Shown: positions 25,616-34,084 of the stretch, piece by piece
How positions within the stretch are numbered: the first letter of the stretch is position 1
How the letters are laid out: every line of letters begins with the position of its first letter
Notes under the pieces: generated by a model
What the model saw: only the letters and a program-made list of their open reading frames with translations
Database searches by the model: none
Told to the model about the DNA's origin: nothing
Made by a program: the position numbers and the translations under genes
Origin: an archaeon 13_2_20CM_2_53_6
GTDB lineage: Archaea > Thermoproteota > Bathyarchaeia > 40CM-2-53-6
DNA length: 55,466 bases
Reading direction: 5' to 3'
Assembly: GCA_001915065.1 (NCBI GenBank)
Contig: MNDT01000062.1
Span: 1 to 55,466 of the forward strand

Positions 25616-26560
25616 ATGATGAGCGCGCGGAGGACCAGACCCCGGGACGAAGTGGGACACTACGTCTGTCCCAACTGTGGAAGCCCTAGCTTGGTAAGGG
25701 ACGCAGAGACGGGCGAAGTCATATGCACCAATTGCGGCTTCGTTCTGTCAGACCCGACAGAGCAGTATGCTGCACCAGTCCCGAGACGTACCGAAGAGGG
25801 TCTTCTAGAAAGCCAGTCCGGACCGCCTGGAAGATTCTCCGCCTTCGACAAGAACCTCTCCACGATCATCTCTCGCGCCCAAGCGTCTAACCGGAACATT
25901 AGCGCCGACGAGAGGCTCCAGCTCTGGCGGCTCCGGCGCACCCAGCTGCGTGCATCGGCCGGTTCGTCAATGGCGCGGAACCTCTCCCGAGCGATGAGCC
26001 AGCTTAGAGGACTCTCCGGTCGCCTAAACCTTCCCGAAGTTGTTACAGAAAGAGCTGCGCTGATGTACCGTCGAGCGCTCAACAAGGGTCTCGTCCGAGG
26101 ACGACCCATAAATGGTATGGTGGCGGCGTCAACTTATGCTGCCTGTAGACTCACAGACGTACCGCGCTCGCTGAGCGAGATTGCAAAAGCGTCGGGTATG
26201 AGCCGGAAACTGCTCGCTCACTATTACAGAGCTCTTGTCCGCTCACTTGATGTGACCATGGCCATTGAGGATCCACTTAAGAGAGTGTCAAAGATCGCTT
26301 CGCGCGCCGGTGCTGACTCTCAGACTGAGATGCTGGCAGGGAAGATTCTGCGAGAAGCCATTCGACTAAGGGTTAACGTTGGAAAGGATCCTGATGGATT
26401 GGCAGCCGCCGCGCTGGACCTAGCAGCAAGAATTCGAGGCTCAATGGTCATGCAGCGAGACCTTGCGAAAGCTGCCGGCGTATCCGAGGTCACCATTCGA
26501 AGCCGCATGAGAGACCTCAAAACGGCCGCGAAGTCTCTAGGATTGCCCGACGTAGCATAA
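25616..26560 (+). CDS. tfb: Transcription initiation factor B (TFB)
   Basis: TFB bridges TBP-bound promoter DNA and RNA polymerase. The N-terminal zinc ribbon is CPNCGSP...CTNCGF, the B-reader/linker region includes GPPGRFSAFDKNLSTII, and two cyclin-like repeats follow (about 115-210 and 210-310), each with a helix-turn-helix; SEVTIRSRMRDLK near the end contacts the BRE. The frame is open to 25502, but the promoter lies inside that extension, so ATG 25616 (MMSARRTRP), a few residues before the ribbon, is chosen. This gene is the firmest proof that the DNA is archaeal. Confidence 0.95.
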   Translation: MMSARRTRPRDEVGHYVCPNCGSPSLVRDAETGEVICTNCGFVLSDPTEQYAAPVPRRTEEGLLESQSGPPGRFSAFDKNLSTIISRAQASNRNISADERLQLWRLRRTQLRASAGSSMARNLSRAMSQLRGLSGRLNLPEVVTERAALMYRRALNKGLVRGRPINGMVAASTYAACRLTDVPRSLSEIAKASGMSRKLLAHYYRALVRSLDVTMAIEDPLKRVSKIASRAGADSQTEMLAGKILREAIRLRVNVGKDPDGLAAAALDLAARIRGSMVMQRDLAKAAGVSEVTIRSRMRDLKTAAKSLGLPDVA

Positions 26561-26567
26561 GGCTGTC

Positions 26568-26590
26568 ACCCGCCGGGATTCGAACAGGTA
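26568..26590 (-). other. tRNA-like T-arm/acceptor fragment (orphan)
   Basis: Read on the minus strand, CCTGTTCGAATCCCGGCGGG has the invariant T-loop TTCGAAT and a GC-rich 3' strand typical of tRNA 3' ends. The 5' T-stem strand does not pair well and no matching 5' acceptor is found within 200 bp. It may be a relic, a split-tRNA 3' half, or chance. Confidence 0.3.
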
Positions 26591-26611
26591 ACGCCACTCT
26601 AAACCCCCTTA

Positions 26612-26667
26612 GAACGAGCGGTGCCTCCGCAAGGAGGGTATGAGGCCAGCCGCTGAAAATGCTGGCA
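26612..26667. other. Cluster of stable hairpins between TFB and the membrane sensor
   Basis: CCTCC-GCAA-GGAGG closes with a GNRA tetraloop and GCCAGC/GCTGGC encloses ten bases. AGCGG and CCGCT further bracket the first hairpin. Could be a structured leader for the sensor gene at 26751 or part of a small RNA; no known RNA family was recognised. Confidence 0.35.
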
Positions 26668-26750
26668 TAGGTTGTGCCTAGAGGCCGGAGACTACGCTAC
26701 CATACATAGACGCCACTCTGGACTCCGCTGCGATCATAGCGGACGCCTTA

Positions 26751-28577
26751 ATGATACTCTTTCTATCAAGAAACTCCCTATCATATTTTCAGTCATACAA
26801 GGACTACTTCGTCGCAATCTATCTCATATTTCTCGGGTTCCCGGTGGGAGACCTATTGCTCATGGCCTCCTCTTCGTCAGCATTGCAGAGGATCTCAATA
26901 CAAGGAATCGTGACATCCGGGTCTCTCATCGCAATCATTTGGGGCTATGTTGCGACAAAACTGTACGTTTATCCTGAAACGTTCTCTCCAAAGAGGCTTA
27001 TCTCAAGGCCGTTCCGTCCGATTTTTCTCGCCTACGCGCTATATCTACTGCCGATGATTTTTGCTCTCATCGACGGATGGGTAGATCCGCTCGCGATCAC
27101 TTCGACCTCAATTCAGGCTACATATCCTTTCGACAATATCACGCTCCCTTCCTCGACGGTATCTGTCCTACTGGTAGGGATGGGATTGGGTGTAGTTGCC
27201 GTGTTCACATCCTACCCACTGGCCGTCCTCTCACGACGTCGGGCACTAGTAAAGGACCGAGAAGTTAGGCGGGCTCTGAGATTAATTGCGTCATCTTTTG
27301 GTGTGATAAGTCTTGCTTCGGCCCTTGGCTTCGGTCTCCTAGCTTTTGGGCAGAATGTTCTCGGACCCGCAAATTTTCTCTCAGTGATTCTGATCATAGT
27401 TGCGGTTCAAGCCTTCCGAAAACCGACCTTTCTGAAAACCTTCCTTGGCGTTGTCCCCTCGCTTCAGTCTTCGCCGGGGGCTTCCCATTATGATCAGATG
27501 CTACTGATTCATGGTCCTGGAGATGAAAAATTTGGTCCGATCGCCAAATACATCCTGGACGGGGTCAACCAGCGAGAACGAGTAATCTACTTTCATGATG
27601 GTGATGTTTCTGTCGTTTCGGAGGGCCTTTCCCGTCAAGGGGTAGATGTTACTAGACTTATGTTGAAGGGGGCTCTGAGGGTTCCTCCTTTAGGAAGTGC
27701 GTATCCGTCGAGAGGCGTGCTGGACGACACACCTCTCGAGGTTGTCCAAGAACTCGCTGCCGAGGCGAAGACTCTGGGCAACGAGGGGCTAAGAGTAATC
27801 CTAGACTATGATGACTTCATCATACGTCCTCTCCAAAAGTTTGTCAACCATTTAACCGACCCGAGATGGACGAGCCCGGACCATCATCTGCATGTGCTTA
27901 TGGGATTCAACTCGACAACATTTCGGGGAGAAGAAGCGTCTCTAGCCGAACTCGAGAGAAAGATACGGACCCTTGATCTCTCAGAAGCACTTGACACCTT
28001 CTCAAGTACAGTCGGACTGTCCCACGACGAAATTTCAGGAAGGAAGTTGCTCCTAGAGTTTGACCCCCAAGGAGACTATGAGCGCGTCTTCAAGTCTCTG
28101 CTGGCGGAGACTGCTTCCAACTTTGAAAGGACAGTTGTCTTCACTAGGAAAGATAGCTTGATCTATTCACTTGTGGAAAGGCAACCAGCAGCGAAAATCT
28201 TCGTCATGACATCAAGAGTATCATATCCGAAGATGGAGAATGAGAACCTGTTTCTGCTGCCGACATATGACACTTCCTTACTTCTTGATGCGCTGAACAA
28301 GACCATTGAAGCCTATACAGGCTCAGACTTCACTATTATCTTCGACAACATCTCACACCTCGTGTTCACACTAGGGCCTGAGAGAACATACTCGCTCGTT
28401 CGACAGGCCCTCGAACTGATGATCTCAGACAAGATCACTGCGATCTTCTCGATGAACTCCAAAGCCCACGACCAGAAGATCATGTCGACGTTTGAAAACA
28501 TGTTCGACCTAGAACTCGTATGTGAAGCGGGGAGGAGTGTTCCTGCGATCAGAAAGAAGATAACTGTTCCGGGCTAG
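26751..28577 (+). CDS. Membrane-bound sensor with MEDS-like and KaiC/DUF835-like domains
   Basis: A 608-residue protein. The N-terminal 230 residues contain about six hydrophobic helices with short loops. Residues 245-430 resemble a MEDS sensory domain: HYDQMLLIHGPGDEKFGPIA, then a GVNQRERVIYFH strand and an aspartate-rich DYDDF. Residues 440-600 form an alpha/beta domain similar to DUF835/KaiC-like modules (LLEFDPQGDYERVFKSLLAE, IIFDNISHLVFTLG) without an obvious Walker A. It probably senses a membrane or ligand signal and relays it inside. No kinase or regulator partner is adjacent. Confidence 0.65.
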   Translation: MILFLSRNSLSYFQSYKDYFVAIYLIFLGFPVGDLLLMASSSSALQRISIQGIVTSGSLIAIIWGYVATKLYVYPETFSPKRLISRPFRPIFLAYALYLLPMIFALIDGWVDPLAITSTSIQATYPFDNITLPSSTVSVLLVGMGLGVVAVFTSYPLAVLSRRRALVKDREVRRALRLIASSFGVISLASALGFGLLAFGQNVLGPANFLSVILIIVAVQAFRKPTFLKTFLGVVPSLQSSPGASHYDQMLLIHGPGDEKFGPIAKYILDGVNQRERVIYFHDGDVSVVSEGLSRQGVDVTRLMLKGALRVPPLGSAYPSRGVLDDTPLEVVQELAAEAKTLGNEGLRVILDYDDFIIRPLQKFVNHLTDPRWTSPDHHLHVLMGFNSTTFRGEEASLAELERKIRTLDLSEALDTFSSTVGLSHDEISGRKLLLEFDPQGDYERVFKSLLAETASNFERTVVFTRKDSLIYSLVERQPAAKIFVMTSRVSYPKMENENLFLLPTYDTSLLLDALNKTIEAYTGSDFTIIFDNISHLVFTLGPERTYSLVRQALELMISDKITAIFSMNSKAHDQKIMSTFENMFDLELVCEAGRSVPAIRKKITVPG

Positions 28578-28653
28578 TGTCACATTGAATTGTGTTGCAC
28601 TTCGGTTCTGTATAGAACGTGACGATGTTTCGGGACGGTTCTACTCGCGCACA

Positions 28654-29643
28654 CTATCGGAGTGATCTGCTGCCCTCGAATCTCTCGAGTAGCTCAGCAA
28701 GATAACCGGAGAAGCCTCTGATATTGAGACTCCGAACTTCTTTCTCATACTCAGCAACCCTTCTAATGTAGGTATACGCCTTGTTCTTGAATATCCATTC
28801 CAGCTTACTTAACCTCGGAAGGACGGCCTTATCCCCGAGTTCCTCCTTTCGAATCAAGCCCTTTCTCATCGCGAGAGAGATGATGGGACTAGAGACGTCA
28901 CGCTCTACGAGTTCGCTCGGATAAGTCGTCAACAAGTTTGCTATATGGGCGATCTTTTGCGCGAGGCTAGCAACGGTTCTCATGGGCCCCAGCTCTTTCA
29001 TGTCAAACGCTGGTGAGCACATGAGGTCCATATCCATCGCGAGTTCAACTACACATCCGTACGATGAATAGAAGTTTGTTTCAACTGGATTCTCGATGCC
29101 CTCAGTGTTTGCTAGATAACTATACAGCATGGAAGAGAGAACTTGGCGAAGATCGAAATAGAAAATCCTCTCGAACTCGCCAAATCTAGGATATAGGGAA
29201 ACGGAGGAAATGAGATCCTCCCACACCTTCCGCGCGACCTGAAGATAATCATTTGTTTCAACTGAAGTATCCTCGGCTTGCCATGGGATTTTGGTGAGCT
29301 GTTCAAGCATGGCGAAACTGCGCGTCGTGTAGTTATCTGCCAGATCGTCAGCTAGAATGTCGAAGATAGCAAGTTTGGTCTTGTCTTCACCAAGAACCTT
29401 TCTTCGGTCAAAACTCACGCTGGGCAGGGTTATCCAAGAGTACACATCGTGAATCCAAGCGAAGTACCCGATATTCCTGCGACCTACAGATTTGTATAGG
29501 TCGAGGACCTCCGTCAATTCTAGCCGTTCCCTGGATCGACTGAGGAGTCTGAGTTCCGCTGCAGTCCGTTCTGAACCATCATGCGTAGTTCTAGCTTGTT
29601 CTCCACCTTTTGAATCGTTGAGGATCTGGTGAGTTACTGACAA
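28654..29643 (-). CDS. Class I terpene-synthase-like protein (candidate)
   Basis: A 329-residue all-helical protein of no named family that I can recognise. It carries DDLAD at residues 99-103 (the DDxxD metal motif) on a helix after FDI, and NLLTTYPSE at 236-244, which fits the (N/D)xxx(S/T)xxxE triad of class I terpene cyclases. The spacing of about 137 residues and total length match bacterial sesquiterpene cyclases. If real it would ionise a prenyl diphosphate with magnesium. Start is TTG (29643), about 19 nt after the predicted transcription start of a TTATAAT box (29686-29693). Divergent context gives no further hint. Confidence 0.5.
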   Translation of the reverse strand: MSVTHQILNDSKGGEQARTTHDGSERTAAELRLLSRSRERLELTEVLDLYKSVGRRNIGYFAWIHDVYSWITLPSVSFDRRKVLGEDKTKLAIFDILADDLADNYTTRSFAMLEQLTKIPWQAEDTSVETNDYLQVARKVWEDLISSVSLYPRFGEFERIFYFDLRQVLSSMLYSYLANTEGIENPVETNFYSSYGCVVELAMDMDLMCSPAFDMKELGPMRTVASLAQKIAHIANLLTTYPSELVERDVSSPIISLAMRKGLIRKEELGDKAVLPRLSKLEWIFKNKAYTYIRRVAEYEKEVRSLNIRGFSGYLAELLERFEGSRSLR

Positions 29644-29685
29644 TTAGCATCCTTTGTGTTTGCTTAGTTTCACCTGTGTCCTTAC

Positions 29686-29693
29686 ATTATAAT
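29686..29693 (-). promoter_or_regulatory. TATA box for the terpene-synthase-like gene
   Basis: ATTATAAT centred about 46 bp before the TTG start; predicted initiation near 29662. A second, near-palindromic CCTTATATAGG lies at 29730-29740 and could serve as an alternative promoter or operator. Confidence 0.45.
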
Positions 29694-29814
29694 GGTGGCC
29701 TACTTTTCTAGGGAAAAAAATTCTACGCGCCTTATATAGGCCGCATATTTGGTGCTAGTTGGCCCCTCAATAGCTATCGGGAATGTACAAGAATCTTTCT
29801 AGGGAACTCAGCCT

Positions 29815-30166
29815 TTAGGCGAAGTGGTCTTTACTCGCCCAAAACTGATAGTTCTTCCTTAGTCCAAGAAACAAGAAGAGGGCCCCTACAGTCTGCATCA
29901 CTCCCCCTACGGCCAACAGGCCCATAGGTGCGAGTGAATCGACGAGGAACATGACCACACCGACTCCAAAGAACAGCACTTAGCGATATGTACGTCCAAG
30001 CTCTAGCGGCTACGTTTCCCTTGAAGAGTTTCAGAGTCTTGAGACCATAGTAGAGCAGCACCATGGTCAACGCCGTGCCGACGGTGTAGACGCTTAGAGA
30101 AGCAAAGTCCAAGGAGTCCCAGCTCATTTCCGCTTGAAACTCGTTATTTACAAGAATTGTTACCAT
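29815..30166 (-). pseudogene. Three/four-helix membrane protein interrupted by a frameshift
   Basis: From ATG 30166 the protein starts MVTILVNNEFQAEMSWDS and has two hydrophobic helices up to AARAWTYISLSAVL. There the frame turns into an Arg-rich, unlikely sequence. One base away, the next frame continues as FFGVGVVMFLVDSLAPMG, LLAVGGVMQTVGALFLFLGL and ends at 29815. The combined 117-residue product has four helices and a polar end. The shift lies near 29963-29985. Assembly error or real decay cannot be separated by sequence alone. Confidence 0.7.
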
Positions 30167-30293
30167 CGAATTTCACACGGCCCGGGAGCGTGAGAAACTT
30201 GGAACCACGGAGTTGGTGCTTGAGGGTCAATTCGTTAAACTGCTGGGACCTCGGATTCTCGAGTGTCTCGGTCCCTGGTTGACGGGTTGTTAA

Positions 30294-31505
30294 TTGGCTT
30301 CAACTCCTGAATTCTCCCTCCTCCTCAACCTCGGACTGGCAATATTCGCGGCTTTCGCCTTCAGCATCCTCTTCTCGAAGATCAAGCAACCCGTTGTTCT
30401 GGGTCAGCTGATCGCTGGAATCATCATCGGACCTTTCGGCCTAGGACTCGTCCAAGACCTAGGCGCGATCAGTCTTCTCGCCTCGCTCGGAATAGTGCTC
30501 CTCCTATTCACCGTCGGGCTGGAACTCGACCCGCTAGAGATACGAAAGATCGGACCAGACAGTTTCATACTGACCACCGTAGAACTGACGATCAGTTTTC
30601 TCTCAGTCTTCGGCGTGGCACTCCTAGCTGGTCTAACCAGCATCGAGGGGGTTTTCGTCGCTGCGGTCGTGGCGACGACGAGCACTGCGATAATGAGCAA
30701 GATACTGCTGGAATCGAAAAGTTTCCACGCTAAAGAGTCCCAGATGGTCATAACAGCCTCAGTCATCGAAGACTTCGCCACCGTCTTCATCCTCCTACTC
30801 CTCCCAGGCCTCGCAGCAGCCAGCAACCAAGTTCCACCCTCCGAACTCGCATTACTGATAGCGAAAGGCATTCTCCTAGTTGCAGTCATCTTCGGCTTCG
30901 GCTGGAGAGTTGCACCACTCATCATTGATCGTATGACTGAGGGGGATCAAGAGTACAAGGAGACAGCGTTCTTGCTTGCTCTTTCCTTCGGATTCGTTTT
31001 CGCTGTACTCTCGTCTTTCTTAGGTTTCTCTCCAGCCGTAGGCGCCTTTCTGATGGGATTGATGATTAGAGGAAAGCAGGCTGAGTTCGTACTAAGCAAG
31101 GTTGGTCCGATAAAGGACCTCTTCATAGTCCTCTTCTTCGTCTCTATGGGAACACTCATCAACATCGGAGCTGTCCTCACCCTTACTCTTCCTATACTCG
31201 CTGTTCTGACAACAGCGATCATTGGTAAGTTCTGGGGCTGCTGGACTGGAGCGAAACTATCCGCCGCGAAACGGCAAGCAACCAGAGTGGGCGTGTCAAT
31301 GCTCCCCCGGGGAGAGTTCTCGTTCATAGTAGCGAGCGAAGGGACGGGTCTTGGTGTGGCGTCGCAGATACTCTTTCCCATCGCCGGGCTGACGACTCTG
31401 ATCAGCTCGATACTATCGTCAATCGGGATGCGACTGATCAAGACGCGTACGATGAAAACTAACGCAATCACCGTCCCAGTAGAGAAGGTCGGGAAATCGG
31501 AGTAA
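30294..31505 (+). CDS. Kef-type cation/proton antiporter (CPA2)
   Basis: A 403-residue protein with about twelve hydrophobic helices and no C-terminal nucleotide-binding domain. The second helix region reads VVLGQLIAGIIIGPFGLGLV, and the central unwound core has ATTSTAIMSKIL before VIEDFATVFILL, where the acidic residue exchanges cations in this family. It likely moves K+ or Na+ against protons to control pH and turgor. The TTG start at 30294 places SILFSKIKQPVVLG correctly. It is followed 6 bp later by another membrane protein gene. Confidence 0.92.
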   Translation: MASTPEFSLLLNLGLAIFAAFAFSILFSKIKQPVVLGQLIAGIIIGPFGLGLVQDLGAISLLASLGIVLLLFTVGLELDPLEIRKIGPDSFILTTVELTISFLSVFGVALLAGLTSIEGVFVAAVVATTSTAIMSKILLESKSFHAKESQMVITASVIEDFATVFILLLLPGLAAASNQVPPSELALLIAKGILLVAVIFGFGWRVAPLIIDRMTEGDQEYKETAFLLALSFGFVFAVLSSFLGFSPAVGAFLMGLMIRGKQAEFVLSKVGPIKDLFIVLFFVSMGTLINIGAVLTLTLPILAVLTTAIIGKFWGCWTGAKLSAAKRQATRVGVSMLPRGEFSFIVASEGTGLGVASQILFPIAGLTTLISSILSSIGMRLIKTRTMKTNAITVPVEKVGKSE

Positions 31506-31511
31506 CGCAAG

Positions 31512-32180
31512 ATGGTCGGAGAATCGAGAATACCTCCGGGAGTGAGCCTCCTATTGATAGGGTCGGGGCTCTACTGGATCCTATCTAGTCAGCTAATCTC
31601 ATCCTTCACGGTTCTGACTCCAGGACTTTTTCAAGACAACACACTAGGCGGGTCGTTGATCACTGTCGTCGGAACAATATCCGCCGCTATGGGTCTCTGG
31701 ATTGTCCGAGTAGACCTTGACGAGTTCCGCGGCCTCGTCGCACGGCGTGACGGATGGACCTTCACGATTCCACTCGCACTCGCCTCCAGCGACGCGTTTC
31801 TCACACTAGTCGTCCTCTCGACAAATTCCCAGATAGTCGAGTTGAATCCGTTCGTCTCATCTGCCATCGCGATAGGCTCAATCGCCGTGGTCCCCTTCAT
31901 CCTCTCGTATCTAGCCCTCTCGCAAGGCCTCGGTCTCTTCATGTTGAGAGTCGGCGCGTACCTTTTCGGTCCTTCGAAGTCTTACAAGTATCTCCCGTTC
32001 GTTCTTATCTGTGGAGTGGCCGCGTTCGGTCCAGTTAGCAATCTAGTCTTGTCCCTTGACCCCAGCGCGGGCATGTCTGCATACTTTCTTGGCGCGATTG
32101 GTTGCTGTGCGGTCTCGATATTCTTGTTCACGCACATCGATGCGCGGAGAAGCAGCGTAGGTAAGGCTAAGTTTCAGTAG
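31512..32180 (+). CDS. Six-helix membrane protein, DUF5658-like
   Basis: A 222-residue integral membrane protein. The pattern SSDAFLTLVVLSTNSQIVELNPF, an aspartate in one helix and E.NP at the start of the next, resembles DUF5658 proteins of archaea and bacteria, whose function is unknown. It starts 6 bp after the antiporter stop and so is probably translated from the same message. A role in assisting ion transport is only an inference from the operon. Confidence 0.6.
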   Translation: MVGESRIPPGVSLLLIGSGLYWILSSQLISSFTVLTPGLFQDNTLGGSLITVVGTISAAMGLWIVRVDLDEFRGLVARRDGWTFTIPLALASSDAFLTLVVLSTNSQIVELNPFVSSAIAIGSIAVVPFILSYLALSQGLGLFMLRVGAYLFGPSKSYKYLPFVLICGVAAFGPVSNLVLSLDPSAGMSAYFLGAIGCCAVSIFLFTHIDARRSSVGKAKFQ

Positions 32181-32205
32181 CCATTACAAATGAAGAAGTC
32201 TCATC

Positions 32206-32622
32206 ATGGCACGTGGCCTTCGTTTCATGGTTCAAGAGCACCACGCAACTCGGCTCCACTGGGACTTCCGCCTAGAGCTTGATGGTGTCCTGAAGAGCTG
32301 GGCGGTCCCGAAAGGCCCACCCACCGAGACAGGCGTTAAGCGGCTTGCAATCCAAGTAGAGGATCATCCGCTAAGCTATTGGGGATTTCAAGGAACTATT
32401 CCGGAAGGGGGATATGGGGCTGGGAGTGTCAAGGTCTGGGACAAAGGCACTTACGTTCTTGAGTTGAGGGAGCCGCGAAAGTATCACGTGTTGCTCAAGG
32501 GTAAGAAGCTGAAGGGCGACTATCGTCTCATCAATTTCAAAGACCGGAACTGGCTCATGTACAAAGTAGACAGCATCGAAGGACCGGCTAAGGATTCGTC
32601 CGGATTGAAGTCGCGATCGTAG
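32206..32622 (+). CDS. Stand-alone LigD-type DNA 3'-phosphoesterase
   Basis: A 138-residue single-domain protein matching the phosphoesterase module of LigD. MVQEHHATRLHWDFRLELDG contains H12, H18, D20 and R22, and H54 lies in VEDHPLSYWG, spaced as in bacterial LigD (H42, H48, D50, R52, H84). GTIPEGGYGAG is also conserved. The enzyme trims 3'-phosphates or ribonucleotides at breaks before ligation. No ligase or primase domain is fused or adjacent, so it must act with another repair system. It overlaps the MFS gene by 35 bp at the 3' end. Confidence 0.92.
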   Translation: MARGLRFMVQEHHATRLHWDFRLELDGVLKSWAVPKGPPTETGVKRLAIQVEDHPLSYWGFQGTIPEGGYGAGSVKVWDKGTYVLELREPRKYHVLLKGKKLKGDYRLINFKDRNWLMYKVDSIEGPAKDSSGLKSRS

Positions 32623-33757
32623 TTCTTGGACTCTCCTTGAGTAGCAATTGTGAAGATACCGCTGTAGCGAGAGCGATCGCTAGAGAGAAGACGATGACCG
32701 CTTGCAGTTGAGCCGCATCCGCTATCAAGCCTCCCGCCAAGGGTCCCAGCCCTCCTCCCAAGCTTAGCGCAGACTCTAGGAGCCCTAGCCCCTTGCCTCT
32801 GTCAGCGGCTGATGTGTAATCCGACATGAAGGCGGCGGATGCTGACTGTGCTAACGGATAAATGGGCAGAACCCAGAGTATTGTGACAACGGTTATGTTT
32901 GTGACGAAATAGAGTATTGTGTAGTAAGCTGCGTAGCCCGCAGCGCCGAATAGGAATACGGGCTTTCTGCCGATCCTATCGTTCAAAGGTCCTACGTACC
33001 TGTAGGCGAGTGCCCCGAGGATTGTTGTTGCTGTAGCCGCTAAGCCAGCGACCAGCTTTGATCCGTTTAGGATGTTGACGAGGTAGACTGTGAAGAAGCT
33101 GTTGAACGCTGACGCCGATACTAGGACTGCCACGGATAGAAGACATAGCAGTGCAATCTTCCGTTGTCTCAGCAGTCCCCAGTATCCTCGTGGACGCTCC
33201 AGTGATTTGGTCAAGGTCAGTGCATCGCTAGGTGCGAAGAGAATGACAAGAAAGCCTGAGAAGGCGTAGAGTGCACCGAGAATGAAGAGATAGTTAACCT
33301 GGAAGTATTGGTAGAGGAATCCGCCGAGAAGTGTGACTGACGCATAGCCGAGTGATGCTGAGACCCAGAATCTTCCTATCGCCCGTCCATACTGCGGACT
33401 TGCAACCGTTGCCATTGCCGCGTAGACGGGTATGAAGCTGGACGAGAACAGACCAATCAATGAAACGACGATGACGAATCCTTCCGGATTGCTCAAGAGT
33501 GGAAAGGTGGAGAATCCGACCGCTTGTGCTAGAAAGGAGAGGAGCAGAATGTTGTGGCTTTTCCCTGTCTTGTCCAGGATTCCTCCCCAGAAGGGCGAGA
33601 GTGCTATGGTCTCGACTGCTGGTACGAGTGGGACTAGTGAGATGAGAAAGTATGACGCGTGTAAGGATCGTAGATGGATGGGGAGGAACGCCCAGATTAT
33701 TCCTGTTGGGCCGAAGGCGAGAGCGGTCGAGAGTTGAACCGTGAATCGTTCGTTCAT
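32588..33757 (-). CDS. MFS transporter
   Basis: A 389-residue twelve-helix transporter in two six-helix halves. The loop between helices 2 and 3 has WGGILDKTGKSHNILL (motif A-like) and its equivalent in the second half is YVGPLNDRIGRKPVFL. This pattern fits drug or sugar efflux proteins of the major facilitator family, driven by the proton gradient. Substrate unknown. The 21-bp element at 33796-33816 lies 38-58 bp upstream of its ATG. Confidence 0.9.
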   Translation of the reverse strand: MNERFTVQLSTALAFGPTGIIWAFLPIHLRSLHASYFLISLVPLVPAVETIALSPFWGGILDKTGKSHNILLLSFLAQAVGFSTFPLLSNPEGFVIVVSLIGLFSSSFIPVYAAMATVASPQYGRAIGRFWVSASLGYASVTLLGGFLYQYFQVNYLFILGALYAFSGFLVILFAPSDALTLTKSLERPRGYWGLLRQRKIALLCLLSVAVLVSASAFNSFFTVYLVNILNGSKLVAGLAATATTILGALAYRYVGPLNDRIGRKPVFLFGAAGYAAYYTILYFVTNITVVTILWVLPIYPLAQSASAAFMSDYTSAADRGKGLGLLESALSLGGGLGPLAGGLIADAAQLQAVIVFSLAIALATAVSSQLLLKESPRTTIATSIRTNP

Positions 33758-34084
33758 CTGAAGCCTAGACCTGAGAAGAGAAACTCAACTCTCCCAAAGA
33801 GCACTTTTGTGTCGCGAGGAGCAGCGCTTTTGAGATTTTCTGGAGGAGGTCCCTCCAGGTGAAACTGATTCATGCCAATCCCCGAATTCAGGGCACAGAA
33901 TAAGCCGGCCCGGCGTTTTCGAAGTTGCAAGTTATCCGCATGAATCAGCGTGAAAAAGTGTCGATTTCAAATCGCACGCCCCGATTTCTGATCAGGATTC
34001 ATTCCGCGCCTCTCCTGTTCGAAAGGCCGTGATCTGCGTATTCGCCATGAGAGCTTCATTGGGTGTTGCAGGCAGGATTACGCT
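33758..34084. other. Gap with a 21-bp repeat and a hairpin; no gene
   Basis: Contains the 21-bp sequence shared with 39533-39553, and CTGGAGG/CCTCCAG (33840-33846, 33852-33858), a 7-bp hairpin with five-base loop. No convincing coding frame. Confidence 0.5.
33796..33816 (-). repeat. 21-bp exact repeat, copy 1 (inverted relative to copy 2)
   Basis: The sequence AAAGAGCACTTTTGTGTCGCG is the exact reverse complement of 39533-39553. Flanks differ. It is upstream of the MFS gene here. Confidence 0.8.
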
